From Petaurus breviceps papuanus (Eukaryota; Chordata; Mammalia; Diprotodontia; Petauridae), in contig JAMXIF010000045.1 of NCBI GenBank assembly GCA_028583685.1, positions 3,114,886 through 3,178,885 of the forward strand: DNA of 64,000 bases, given 5' to 3'. The notes under the pieces were generated by a model that saw only the letters and a list, made by a program, of their open reading frames with translations, was not told the origin of the DNA and did no database searches. Of this stretch, positions 1 through 11,022 are shown in pieces (position 1 is the stretch's first letter; each line of letters opens with the position of its first letter). The position numbers and the translations under genes are program-made.

Positions 1-180
1 CCATTCCATTCTTGGTAGTTATCTTCTCTGGCATGAGTGGTATTAGTATGTTTGCCTTCCCACTAATTGTGGCTGGATTTTACCACCCCTATTCCTTTCC
101 TTCTCAGGAGTACTTTTTTTCCTCCCTTCAATACTATGCCTAAGTAGTTTTGTGTGAAGCTTTTCCTGATGCTCCCCACC

Positions 181-1345
181 TGTAATGTTAATGGCATCTG
201 AAGATATTCCAGGCCCCTTTGTATTGGCAGGTAAGCAGGTACTTAGAGCCTTGTTTCAAGTTAACACCTTGTTTGGAGGAAGTTACTGATGTAACAGGAA
301 GGGGCAGAACTGGGATGAGCTATTACCATAAAAGGAAGAGCACAAGCTGGACAGACAGAATTTCCTGGGGGAAGCATTGTAGAGTCAGGGCAGCTGCTGC
401 TGGAGAGAGAGAGAAAAAATTTCTCTCAGTGAGCATCTTGAGGCTGGAGCTGCTGCTGAGATCTTTCCTCTGGGAATTTCTGCTTAGAACTTCCAAGAAC
501 CAGACAGAGGAGCTACCATGAGTGAGAGAGGAGGATCCCTGCTTGAGGGAGCCTGTTCTGTTGTGAAGGGGGAATGTGGGTGCTCATTTCATTGACCACG
601 TGCACCAACTTTGTGGTTACAGTAATGACTTTGGCTTTCTGGTTCTGTGTTATAGGAATATACATTTTTAAGATCTTCCCTGCCCCTAGGCCCTTTGATA
701 GCCTTAAATGCACCTGGAGCCTGTGGTGGGAGGCTTGCTTCTCAGGAGATGCTTTTTGATTGGGAAGGGGATCAAAAGGATTGTTACATTCTCTGAGCTA
801 GGAGAAGGCTATATAAATCCTGATGTTAGGCTTTGTTTGAGCTCACTTTGAGAAGTGTTGTGTGATCTGACCAGACGAGACTCTGGGCAGCTGTTGAGAG
901 CCCCCCGGCTTTGAAAACCCAGATGTTGATGCTTCCCTCTTTGGTAACTGTGACTAGGTATGGATATATGTAATGGTCAGACAATTGGAGGGCTGTCTGC
1001 TTAAAATGTTTCTGTTTTCTTGTAACTTCTGTCTGTATACTCTGAAGTTCAGGGTGCTGACTTTTTCCCCTGAACTAGTTAAATGATACGTTTGATTGAT
1101 TAAAGCAAGATTGTTAACCCATTTTGAGTTGCTTTCCTTTAGAAAAACAGATCTAAGAACCTGTGTTGGCAGCCACGCTGGGGATGCTGGGGTGCTTCCT
1201 GCTACATTCTTGGACTTGATTTTCTGGTATTTGAATAAAGGCTTTCGTTTGATCCTCCATGTAGAGAGCTTGTTACATTTTGTGATTCACAACTATAGCA
1301 ACATAACCACCACAGGTATTGTGAATGTTGCATTATTGTTCTGCC
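181..1345 (+). mobile_element. ERV long terminal repeat, family 1, split by a second LTR
   Basis: The start (TGTAATG..) and the following stretch with 'ggcccctttgtattggcag' and 'gcaggtacttag' match, in the other orientation, the start of the LTR at 60239-61349. A polyadenylation signal (AATAAA) lies near 1233. It is interrupted at 648-1206 by a solo LTR of another family. The 3' end is approximate and no clear target duplication was found. It is an old, diverged fossil. The start is more secure than the end. Confidence 0.6.
648..1206 (+). mobile_element. Solo ERV LTR, family 2 (copy 1)
   Basis: A TG...CA-bounded LTR of about 559 bp. It has a TATA box in 'aggctatataaatcc' and ends 'tgctaca'. 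It aligns over its whole length with the copies at 1422-1746 and 39024-39553. The flanks ttctg (643-647) and ttctt (1207-1211) look like a 5-bp target duplication with one mismatch. No internal retroviral sequence adjoins it, so it is a solo LTR. It sits inside the older LTR of family 1. Confidence 0.82.
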
Positions 1346-1421
1346 ACCCTAGCTTCTAGTGGTCTCTCCACCAAATTGTTTTTAAAATGACTTATTTCAT
1401 ATAAACTTATTTATGTACATA

Positions 1422-1746
1422 TGTAATGGGAAGGCAAATTTGGAAGATCTTCCCTGCCCCTGGGTTAAAGTGCACCTGAAGCCTGGGGTGGGAGGCTTGT
1501 TTTTCAGTAGATACTTTTTGATTGGCCAGTGGGTCCAAAAGGTTGTTACATTCTCTGAGCCAGGGGAAGGCTATATAAGCCCTGATGTGTAGCTTTGTTT
1601 TGGGGGCTCACTTTGAGAAGTNNNNNNNNNNTGACTGATTAAAGTAAGCTTGTTAACCCATTTTGAGTTGCTTTCCTTTAACAAAGCAGATCCAAGAACC
1701 TGTGTGAGCAGCCACTCTGAGGATGCTTGGGGTGCTTGCTGCTACA
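1422..1746 (+). mobile_element. Solo ERV LTR, family 2 (copy 2), holding an assembly gap
   Basis: It starts TGTAATGGG and ends GCTACA, with perfect 5-bp target duplications acata at 1417-1421 and 1747-1751. A TATA motif lies in 'aggctatataagccc'. Only 325 bases are present because ten Ns stand in the middle. The intact copy at 39024-39553 has about 217 bases between the same two landmarks, which would make this LTR about 532 bp. Confidence 0.9.
1622..1631. other. Assembly gap (10 N)
   Basis: Ten undetermined bases lie inside the LTR of 1422-1746. Comparison with the intact copy suggests the true missing length is near 217 bases, so the N count is a placeholder. Confidence 0.97.
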
Positions 1747-1862
1747 ACATATCATCTCCCCTGATTGAAAGCCCCTTGAAGGCTTAGATAGTTTCATTTT
1801 TTGTCTTTGTTCCCAAACTTCTAGCATGATTTCAAACATAGTATACATAGTTTTTGACTGAT

Positions 1863-2267
1863 GGATTGTTATCTAACAGTGTATGATACTGACTGAAGAT
1901 AACCTTTAGATTTCATTACCTTGGTCATGGATGCTATACCTTGAGAATAGTGGCATGCCTTGTGTCGGGTTGTGTATTTGGGTATTTGGGCAATATAGTA
2001 AGGCATTCCTAGACTTTCAAAACATACACATATAGTGAAAGAAACTAGAACTACAGGGGGAACGGATGAGATACATGTCTTCATTACCTTTTCTTCTAAT
2101 GGAGTTGTCTCAAAGCTTTTTCAGCAAAATCTTAAAAAAAAGAGCAGATTACATCCCAATACACTTATTCAATTGCAAAAGTAGTCATTTTATTTACTAA
2201 TGCAGTTGTATACAATGTGTTAAAAATGAAAGAATACTAGAAAGATATTTACTTGTGCTTTGTTGTT
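1863..2267. other. No recognised feature
   Basis: AT-rich sequence. I see no repeat family, no coding frame above background and no RNA gene here. Confidence 0.5.
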
Positions 2268-2515
2268 AGAGGTAGCTAACAGATAAAGGGCTGAGTCTGG
2301 AGTCAGGGAGATTTGCATTCAAATCTGACTTCAGATACTTTATTGCTGTGTGACACTGGGCAAGTCACTTAACCTCTCTCTGACTCAGTTTTTTCCATCA
2401 CAAAATGAGACTAATAGCTCCAACTTCCTAGATTTTTATAAAGATCAAATGAAATGATGTTTCTACAGCATTTAGCATAATGTTTGGCACATAGTAGGCA
2501 CTTAATAAATCCTCA
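2268..2515 (+). mobile_element. MIR/Ther-1 type CORE-SINE
   Basis: It has the tRNA-like head 'ctggagtcagggagatttg', then 'tgtgacactgggcaagtcac', 'ttaacctctctctgactcag', and a tail ending 'ggcacatagtaggcactta'. This order is diagnostic of MIR/Ther-1 SINEs. It is old and diverged. Confidence 0.85.
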
Positions 2516-2578
2516 CTCACTCCTTCCCTTCTTTCCTCCCTTCCTTCCTTCCTCCCTCCCTCCCTCTTTCCCTTCCTA
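2516..2578. repeat. (CCTT)n/(CCCT)n simple repeat
   Basis: An imperfect pyrimidine tract built on cctt and ccct units. It directly follows the tail of the MIR, a common birthplace for simple repeats. Confidence 0.9.
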
Positions 2579-2639
2579 CCTTACTTCTCAGAAAGGGAAA
2601 TTCCTTGAGACTTCTTCATTGAACATTTGAGATTCCAGC

Positions 2640-3480
2640 CAGTCAATAAACAACTACTGAGTGACTACTTTGTATAGGCATTGTGCTTAATACTGGGAAT
2701 TGTGAAAGACAGGCCTTTTCCTTTTGTAGGAGCTCCTAATCTAATGAAGGAAAGAGAATGCAAACAGATAAGTATAAAGAAGTTCTATACAGGAGAACAT
2801 GGAGATAATCACTAGAGGGAAGGTGCAATACTCAAGAGAAATTGAGAAAGGCTTCTTGCAGAAGGTGATATTTCAAATGGTATTTAAAGAAAATCAAAGA
2901 AGTGAGAAAGCAGAGATGATTAAAGAGAGCATTCCAGGCATGAGAGAACAACCAGCAAAATTGTCCAGAGTTGGGAGATAGAGTGTCTTATTCCTGAAGC
3001 AGCAAGGAGGCCAATGCCACTATATGCAAGAGTGGGATGGTGACGTAAGGTATGAGAAGATAGCAATGACAAAGAAATGGGGCAGAGAATATTGTATCTG
3101 ATCCTGGAGATGACAGGGAACCATGAGTTTTTTGAATAGGGATGTAACATGATCTTGTTGAGTCACTTTTCAGTCATTTCTGATTCTTCAGAACTTATTT
3201 GGGGTTTTCTTGGCAGAGATACTGGTTTGTCATTTCCTTCTCCAACTCATTTTACAGATGAGGAAACTGAGGCAAAAGAATTAAGTGACTTGTCCAGGGT
3301 CATTAGTGTCTGAGGCAAGATGTGAAACTCAGGAAGATGAGTCTTCCTGATTCTAGACTCAGAACTCTAGCCACTGTACCACCTGTGCTTTAGGAAATTA
3401 GTTTGATAGCTGAGTAGAGAATGAACTAGAATGGGGGAGAGACTTGAGGCAAGCAGAGCATCCAGAAAGTTATTATATAT
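2640..3480 (+). mobile_element. Old dispersed repeat, family unassigned (copy 1), split by a SINE
   Basis: It begins like 'actttgtataggcattgtgct', passes through 'gagagcattccaggcatg' and 'gggagatagagtgtcttattc', and continues after the SINE with 'tgaactagaatgggggagagacttgaggc'. The same order of blocks recurs at 31816-32200, 32835-33260, 45850-46075 and 57340-58620. It has no coding frame and no visible terminal repeats. I recognise the pattern as a common old mammalian repeat but cannot give its name. Confidence 0.6.
3152..3392 (-). mobile_element. tRNA-headed SINE with RTE-derived tail (copy 1)
   Basis: On the minus strand it reads from a tRNA-like head ('..ggtggtacagtggctagag..') through 'ttgcctcagtttcctcatc' to a tail 'ccaagaaaaccccaaat..' and 'tgactgaaaagtgactcaac'. 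The tail copies the 3' end of the RTE LINE at 8172. It splits the dispersed repeat of 2640-3480. Confidence 0.82.
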
Positions 3481-4424
3481 TGTTCTGACATGAAATGACA
3501 AGGGCCAGCACCAATAGAATGCATAATTTCATCTGAACATCTTAATGATTTCTCTACTCAACTTTTATCACTTTATCTACTTTACCTGTTTGACCTCTGG
3601 TCCTATGAATCCTAGAGAAATGGAACCCAATGGAAGTGAATGAGATCTTGTATTGGGGGTAGCTTCTACACTTGATGACATCGCTGCTTCCCATTTCCTT
3701 TTAACTGCCTATGGTTTTCTGTATAATCAAGTGTTGTTTTTCTTCATTGTACTAATCATTGAAGTGTTTATTGCATTCCCATTGATAACAAAAAACCAGC
3801 GAACTCTTTCATCCCCCTTTCATACATTTCCAGTGCTTGGCCTCTTTTGCATTTAAGTCCCCTCCAGTTCCAAATGGAGCCTTCCAGTTCTGAACTCATT
3901 TGATTCTGTCTTTCCTTCCTAGTCACCAATACTGTTTGGTTTCTCCTGACAACTCTCTTTGACTGCTTGCTTTTTATTCTTCTGTGATTTATTTTTCAAT
4001 TGTGTTAACTGGGAATGCAGTGCTTGGGGGAGCTTAGAGTTGTTGCAATAGCAAGTTGTCATATAAGACATTTATGATTCACTTTGGTGTACTTAATATA
4101 ACTCACTTGCTTTAGGATCAATTCCCCCCTTGGCACATTTTTGGTTAATTTTTTCCTCCATTATCTTCATGGAGTTGGGTACTTTTTAGCATTCCTTATT
4201 TGGTTACAGTTGAAAATTTGACAGGAAGACCTTAACCCTGTAAAGGAATGATCTAATGCCCTCAAGCAAACATGTAGTATAAGAGAAGGGTTATCCATTT
4301 TTTAAAGGTACAGAAACCCTTAAAATTCAGTCCTCCTGAGGCTCTCTGTTCACCCTTTCCTCTCACTCTTCAAATATTTGGCAATTTATACTAGTTAAGG
4401 TTGAAAATTTCATCTTCTAATAGG
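3481..4424. other. No recognised feature
   Basis: Mixed AT-rich sequence. The short open frame at 3653-3856 has no recognisable domain and no support as an exon. Confidence 0.4.
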
Positions 4425-4640
4425 AGAGGTAAGTAAGACCTGGTTTGAATTCAACTTCTGATATTTAACTGGGTGACTATGGCCAAGTTTTTGAGCCTTC
4501 ATTTCCCCATCTGTAAAATGGAGATTTTAAATAAGGTCTATGATACCTCCCTCATGGAGTTTTCAAGAGATTCAATTGAACCAATGTATGTTTGATCTGA
4601 AACATTTTACACAACTCACAGTGAGATATAAATATAAGCT
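4425..4640 (+). mobile_element. MIR/Ther-1 type SINE fragment
   Basis: 'gtaagacctggtttgaattc', 'tgggtgactatggccaagt', 'cccatctgtaaaatgg' and a tail with 'acattttacacaactcac' follow the MIR order. Head and tail are diverged. Confidence 0.7.
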
Positions 4641-4689
4641 TTCAATTCTTGTCTCAGAGCTTTGCCAAACTGAACTTTCAACCCAACTT

Positions 4690-5540
4690 CAGGTTATATT
4701 TTCATCCCTATTAAATTTGATCTAATTAGATTTGAATTGTTGATCTAGCCTGCCAAGGTCTTTTTTTGGTCCTAACTATGTTTTCCAATGTATTCTCTAT
4801 CTCTCACATATGTAAATTTAATAATAATCATACCATCTATGTTTTTATTCAAGGCAGCAATAAAAGTATTAAACAATATATAACCTCCCTCTAGGTTGAT
4901 GTTGACCCATCACAGACTACTACTTGTCTCTAGCCATTCAACAAGCTACCAATCCATCTAACTGTACCATTATTGAGCCCATATATTTTCACCTTGCTTA
5001 TATAAAATAATACGTGAAATTTAATTGTCCTTTGTTGAAATCTGGTAAATAATATCTATAAAGAGAAATATTGAATCCACAATGTCCTGTTCTTGATGAA
5101 GGCCATAGCTATTATCATTCTTTTCCTAAATTTTCAGAAATTATAATTTTATTAATATCGCTATTATTTTTCTAGGAAATGAAGCCACATTCTCAATTTA
5201 CTCTCCTTTAAAAATCAGAATAACATTTGAAATCATCTATTCAATTCTAAAGCTCATCTCCCATTCCTCAAGATCATTCAAAGATAATTGAGAGTGTCAT
5301 CAATCACATCTCCTAGTGCTTTCACGACTCTGGAATATATTTCAACCAAGCCTGGTGACGTTAACTCATGTATAATGACTTTTACCTTTTCTTCAATTGT
5401 GTTGCATTTTAACCATGTCCTTTCTCTTCTCAGTTGGAATATCTTTTTTTCTTTGCAAGTGAGATAGAAAGAAGGTGGGATTTGAATAGCTTTACCTCCC
5501 TGTCTTTCAGTAATTATTGTTGACCCTTCTGCTCTTGGGT
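4690..5540 (-). mobile_element. CR1-clade LINE, reverse transcriptase fragment
   Basis: Read on the minus strand, the blocks follow the CR1 reverse transcriptase order: the region rich in SPGxDE near 5350-5370, the 'xxRSQHGF' region near 5085-5105, and the 'RWIxxWLxDR' region near 4930-4970. On the plus strand it shows text typical of this repeat, for example 'gttgatgttgacccatca' and 'tgtcctgttcttgatgaagg'. It carries many stops and indels, so it is a long-dead fragment truncated at both ends. Confidence 0.75.
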
Positions 5541-7399
5541 AGTTTCAGACTGGTTAGAGGATAACTAGTTTGACTAACGTGGAAGCATCCTTGGAACATG
5601 TCTAGATTGCCTAACATGGAATCCTCTTTCTCCTCGACCATGTGAATGACAGTGGTCTCCTTTAGTTGACAGCCTATGTCTTTAAAACTGGAAAGACTAA
5701 GTAAGCTGTTCACTACCTTTTCCAATGCACTCTTTTATGTTACTCTCCTTTGAGGTACTCTTTGCTGCCCAGAGGGTGAAGATCTCAGTTTGCCCACAGC
5801 AAGAATGACATGAATTGAACTGGTGAGAGGAGAAGAACTTTCTACTGTATTTTAACCTTGATTCTGAAAAGTGGGCCTGAGATTGTTTGTTTTTTTCTGT
5901 GCTGTTTGCACTCCTTTTCAGATGCAAGTGCGATGGTCATGGGGCCTGGGAATTTGAGCCAAAGACAACAGACTTTGGAGCCCATATAGCAGGCATGATG
6001 GTGCAGCCAACCAGCTTGGCATGGAGACCTCTGACAAGTCAAGGTAGCCAAGACTTGAGTTTGAGAGAGAAGTTTGAACTTGGATCTGGGATTTTGCTCT
6101 ATAGAAACTGAATTAAATAATAAACCTAATCCCTTTCTCTTTTCCAGAGATTGAGGTGGTGTTGGAGTGTGGGGGAGAAACATTATGCCTTCCATATGTT
6201 GGGGGAGTATGTCTGTGTATTGGTGGCTATAATTTTTTGAAGTAAATATTTCTGTGTAAAAGTCATTTTGTTTTTTTAGTAGCTAAGTGAATCTGTGATG
6301 TGCAAGACCCACACCCTGCAATTGAGGGAACACCATCAGTGGAAGGCTGGAGCCATTTTTCAGTACTCCCTACCTCCTTAAGGATTTAGGACAAGCCAGT
6401 TGGAAGATTCACTTGGCCATCAATCATAAAGTTAAATCCACTAGGAATCCACATATGTTCTTATACACGTTCCCTTTCTTCCTCATTAGAACTATTTTTG
6501 TAATTATAAGTTTATTTTTGAGACTTTTTTGCTCCATTTGGACTCATGTCCTTGATAGAATTTTGTCATGTATTTTTTTCCCTTTTCCTGAAATTTTGAA
6601 ATAGTTCTTCAAAATCTAGTGGGTTTTTTTCAAATCAGAAAATGTCTGGTTTTCCTTTTTTTCAATTAATTCTAAAGTAAAAGGCTCACCTTTTCCTAAG
6701 ATTCCAATCTTTTCCACTTTAGTGTACCTTTCCTCCTTACTGATTGAATAAATTCCAGAATAGTGATTTTCTTCATCACTTCCACTAGCTTTTTAAGAAT
6801 GAAATTATATTTAGGACCAGTCAAGATTTATTAGATCTTCCACATTTGTCCAACAAAGCTCTAATATCTGTCTAGATATTTAAGTATGGTTATTACTATC
6901 ACTCATATCATGGCTCTATGACAAGTTTGTGACTTGTTTCTTGAGCCCTTTTCCCCAAGTTGCCTCTGTTAAACAACTGCTATATTATTTTTTTAATTGA
7001 TCTCACCTAAATACACTCTGCCATATTTTCCTACCCATTTGCCTGAATTTCCATATACAAATCTGTGAAGTCTCTCTGCTGCTTTAACATTCCTCTTTAA
7101 GCACTTGATAAATATAAGAGATAAATAAATAATAAAAAAAACTGAACAGAATACTAGGAAGAAAAGCCAGTTGATACACTCATGGCATTTATTAGATTAA
7201 AACGCATGCCTCTTTTTGAATATCGAATGATACTTCTATAAAAAATAAATGATTTTCCAGAGCTTGCATAATTCATGATGAATAAATGTATGGAGGCCAA
7301 AATAAAATATATAGACTCAAATTGAGTCTAAGTAACAATAGCCTATATAAAAGTGGGACATATAATAAATTATAAAAATGAGAATTGTATTAGCATGTT
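5541..7399. other. No confidently recognised feature
   Basis: 5541-6400 has moderate GC and short overlapping frames on both strands (for example 5842-6195 minus) without any domain. 6110-6400 has a faint LTR-like look, with an AATAAT/AATAAA-type stretch followed by a G-rich segment, but it matches neither LTR family in the window. 6400-7399 is T-rich and then A-rich filler. Confidence 0.4.
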
Positions 7400-8165
7400 A
7401 CATACTCTATTGAGACATATGAAACACATTTAAAGAAGTCCTTAGAGTTCTTAAACATAAAACCAAGAGAAAAAAAGGATTAATAAAGTGAGAAAAGTTG
7501 AAATTAAAAAGTAAAATACTGAAAACTGAAGAGAAAAATACCTTTGAATTGATAAATGTGCTATTTTGGAAAAGATTCATTTAAAAAAATTTTTTTAAGT
7601 AAGGAGAACAAATTGCCAAAGAAAAATGAATATGGTGAATTCATAATGGAAAAAGAAAAAAAATAAAGGAAATTATAAGAGCATTAAACCTAAATATATG
7701 TCAACAAAGTTGAGAATATAAAGAAAATGGATGAATATCTATAGAAATTAGAAAATATTCAAATTAAGATACTAGGAAATAAGATTGTAGATAAAACAAC
7801 CTCACAAACTGAGATAAATCTAGTCTTAATTTAACTTCTTAAATAGATGGATTTATAAGTAAATTCATTCACATATTCAAAAAGAAATGAATATTTCTTT
7901 ATGCATATTTTCCAACATAAAACCAAAAGGAACTCTCCAAATTGTTTTATGAAGCAAATTCAAATACAAATACAAGGGAGGGATAAAGTAGAGAAAAATT
8001 ATAAGCCAATGAATGAATATTAATGTAAACATTTTTGAGCACAAATTTATAAAAAAAGAAGGCAGTAATAAACTTTAAAAACTCTTACATGAGGGTTAAT
8101 TATATTTATATGTAGGTTGCAATGATGGCTTAGCATGAAGAAAATAATGAAAACATTTGAGCATT
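7400..8165 (+). mobile_element. L1 ORF2 relic
   Basis: An A-rich plus-strand segment follows the L1 ORF2 order between endonuclease and early reverse transcriptase: 'gaattgataaatgtgctattttgg', then 'atggatgaatatctatagaaatt', then 'gatggatttataagtaaattc', then 'gagaaaaattataagcc'. These correspond to the usual 'W.FEKI', 'MDxYL', 'PGPDGF.SEFYQ' and 'NYRPIS' regions, now broken by stops and indels. It is truncated at both ends and stops at the RTE LINE. Confidence 0.7.
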
Positions 8166-9609
8166 ATTCACAACTTGTTGTTTAGTTGTTCAGTCATGCC
8201 CAACTCTTTGTGACCCCTGAATCATAGCACACTACACTCTCCTATGCTTCATGATATCTTGAAGTCTGTCAAAGTTTATTTTCATTGTTTCCATGACACT
8301 ATCTATGCATCGTTATTCTCTGTCATCTCCTTTTCCTTTTGTCTTCAATCATTACAACATTATTTTTTCCCCAATGAATCTCATCTTCTCATCATGTGGC
8401 CAAAGTATTTAAGCTTCAGTTTTAGAATTTGACCTTCCAGTGTGTAGCCTGAATTAATTTAAGTATTGACTGATTTGACCTGCTTACTATCCAAGGGAAT
8501 CCCAAAAGTCTTCTCCAGCATTACAATTTGAAAGCATTGATTCTACAATGTTGAGGTGTCCTTATAGTTCTATTCTCACAGTCACATATTGCTACTGGGG
8601 GAAAAAAACCATAGCTTTGACTATATGGACCTTTGTCAGCAAGCTGATGTTTTAGTATGCTGCCCAGATTTGCCATAGCTTTCCTTCCAAGTAGTAAATG
8701 TCTTTTAATTTCATGGCTATAGACATCCCTGTCTATAGTGATCTTTGAGCCTAAAATATAAAATCTGATAGTTCCATTTCTTCTCCCTCTCTTTGCCAGG
8801 AAGAGATGGGATCAGTTGCCAAGATCATAGAGGTTTTTTTATGGTCAGCTTCTAACCAGCTTTTACACTCTCCTCTTTTATCCCCATCAAGAGGCTTCTT
8901 AATTGCTTTTCACTTTCTGTCATGAGTGGAAGCATTTGCATATTAAAAATTGTTGATATTTTTCTTGGCAACCTCAATCCTGACTTTTGATTAGTCTGGC
9001 TTGATATTTTACATGATGTACTCTGCATATAAGTTAAATAAATAAGGTAACAATAGATAGCCTTTTTGTATTCTTTTTCAAATATTAAACCAATCAGTTG
9101 TTCCATGTTTGGTTCTAACAACTGCATCTTGGCCAGCCTACACATTTCTCATGGGACAAATAAGGTGACCTGGTTCAAACATCTCTTTGAGGACTTGCTG
9201 AATTTTTTTGTGATTCATGCAGTCATCTAAGGCTGTAGTATGGCCAATGAAACAGAAGTGTTTATTTTTTTTTTCTGGAACTCCCTTGCTTTCTCCATAA
9301 CCCAGTGAATGTTGGCAATTTGGTCTCTAGTTCCTCTGCCTCTTTGAAAACTAGTCTGCTCTTCTGGTAACTCTTGGTTCACACATAGCTGAAACCTTGC
9401 TTGCAGAATCTTAGACATAACCTGCTGTGTGTAAAGTAAGAGCAACTATTTGATATCTTTCTTAGGATTGAAATATAAACTGACCTTTTCCAATACAGTG
9501 ACCACTAAGTTTTCTAAGTTTTTTGGCATACTGAGTGCAACACTTTAACAGCATCAAATTTTAGGGTGGCAAACAACTCAGCTGGAATACCATCACCCCC
9601 ACTAATCTT

Positions 9610-9762
9610 ACAGTTCACCTGGACTATTTGTGCTCAGCCTGTGGTAGAGCATTGTGAGCTCATATTTGCCTTATCAACCACAGTCAGACAAAGTGAAACT
9701 TGACTAGCACAGTGATGTCATTTTGGTCCTTTTTGAGAATGAAAGGCAACCACCAACCAATG
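9610..9762 (-). mobile_element. Short dispersed marsupial repeat inside the RTE LINE
   Basis: The minus strand reads 'ttctcaaaaaggaccaaaat', 'gacatcactgtgctagtcaag' and 'gctctaccacaggctgagc'. It interrupts the RTE coding order between 'GIPAELFATLK' and the 'ggcccacttgacttcat' block. Its head resembles that of the repeat at 21100-21450. I recognise it as a recurring marsupial repeat but cannot name it. Confidence 0.5.
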
Positions 9763-10003
9763 TTGCCTAAGGCCCACTTGACTTCATTTTCTGGATGTCT
9801 GACTGGAGGTCAGTAATCACACCATCATAGTTACTAGTGGTGTTAAGATCTTTCTTTTATGGTTCTTTGCATTCTTGACACCATTTCTTAATAATTTCTG
9901 CTTTTGTTAGCTTCATATAATTTTTTTAACATGCCCTTTTCTGAAACAAACTTTCCCTTGATTTCTCTAATTTTCTTTGAAGAGATATCTTATCTTTCCC
10001 ATT

Positions 10004-11022
10004 TGTATTGCCAAGGAAAGGAAACTTCCAAGGTTCAGAATACCAGCATAGTAACTCTCCATTTTATTCAGTGACAAGTTAAGGCAAAACATTCACAGAG
10101 CAGAGAAAATCAAAATACAGCATTCACCAACAGTAATTCAATAATTTCCAAGTACTACTCCACCCCTGGAAAGTACATTCATTTAGTCAATCACAAAATC
10201 CCTCTTCTCAAATGGAGATTAGTTTTCAATCATAAACAAAGTACATTCATTTGGTCACTCATAGAGCACAAAAAAGTCAAAAGTTTTCCATGCCTGGATC
10301 ACAACTGAATAACAATTGTCATCAGTTAATGCCAAACACATTCTCAAAAGGGGCATATACCCCTGAGCTACAACAAGGTTAAGATATGATCACAGCATTT
10401 AATACCCAAAGAAAGGTCTTTTCTTCATCTTGACCCGAGGTAAGTTCTCAGCAATCTCTGTTCCTGGGGAGACAAAGCTTAACGAGGCCACAAGATACAT
10501 TGTCAGTGTCCTCATCAATTCATTCTCTGCCTGCAGAACAGTGTCAGGACCCCTGAAAATATCAGCAAGACTCTCTTCCAGGATTTCTGTAAACATATAA
10601 CAAGAAAATCCTTCTTCAGGGCTTCTAAACCAACAGCAAGGTTCCAGAACCTCTGCAACAACAGCACTGTTCTTCACCATTGAACAAATCTGGCAAGATA
10701 ACATCAAAACAGAGAGGCAAAATACCGGCATCACAGTTATGTCTCCTTAGTCCTTGGCAGTGCCAGGTGGCAGCTCTCAAAAGTCCTGGGCAGCTCCTAC
10801 TGGCTCTCAGAATTCCTCCACAATGTTGCTCCCAAAAGTTCTTCTACCTCTCTTTGCTTGGGCCTCCTCTCTAAATTCATGGCACCAGCTCCTCCCAGGT
10901 CAGCCCTCTCTCTTCATGTCAACAAGTCCATCCGACAAGTGGGATTCACAAGCTCTGGATTTCAACACTCAACCTGAAAACCAAGCCAATACTGGGGGAT
11001 CTTTAAGTTCCTTACTATTACA
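10004..11022 (-). mobile_element. ERV LTR, family 1 (copy inserted in the RTE LINE)
   Basis: An antisense LTR of about 1019 bp bounded by TGTATTG on the left and ..TATTACA on the right. RTE sequence resumes on each side. The flanks ccatt (9999-10003) and ccctt (11023-11027) fit a 5-bp target duplication with one mismatch. A polyadenylation signal in sense (AATAAA) lies near 10063. It aligns at both ends with the LTR at 60239-61349. No internal retroviral genes adjoin it, so it is a solo LTR. Confidence 0.8.

Larger units (their letters stand above)
1350..1862 (+). mobile_element. L2/CR1-like LINE 3' tail, split by a solo LTR
   Basis: The pieces on either side of the LTR read on into each other. 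'tctctccaccaaattg..' comes before it, and 'catctcccctgattgaaagccccttgaaggc..' with a closing 'catagtttttgactgatgga' comes after. The order matches the 3' region of L2/CR1-clade LINEs, which ends in '..agcaca-gtgcctggcacatag'-like text. It is diverged and non-coding. The family is assigned by resemblance only. Confidence 0.5.

Noticed and set aside
219-521. A 100-residue open frame near the window start.
   Set aside because: It lies inside an ERV LTR (181-1345) and has no domain; LTRs are non-coding.
5842-6195. A 117-residue minus-strand frame with a CxxC-like look.
   Set aside because: No domain, a competing plus-strand frame, no splice-site or homology support.
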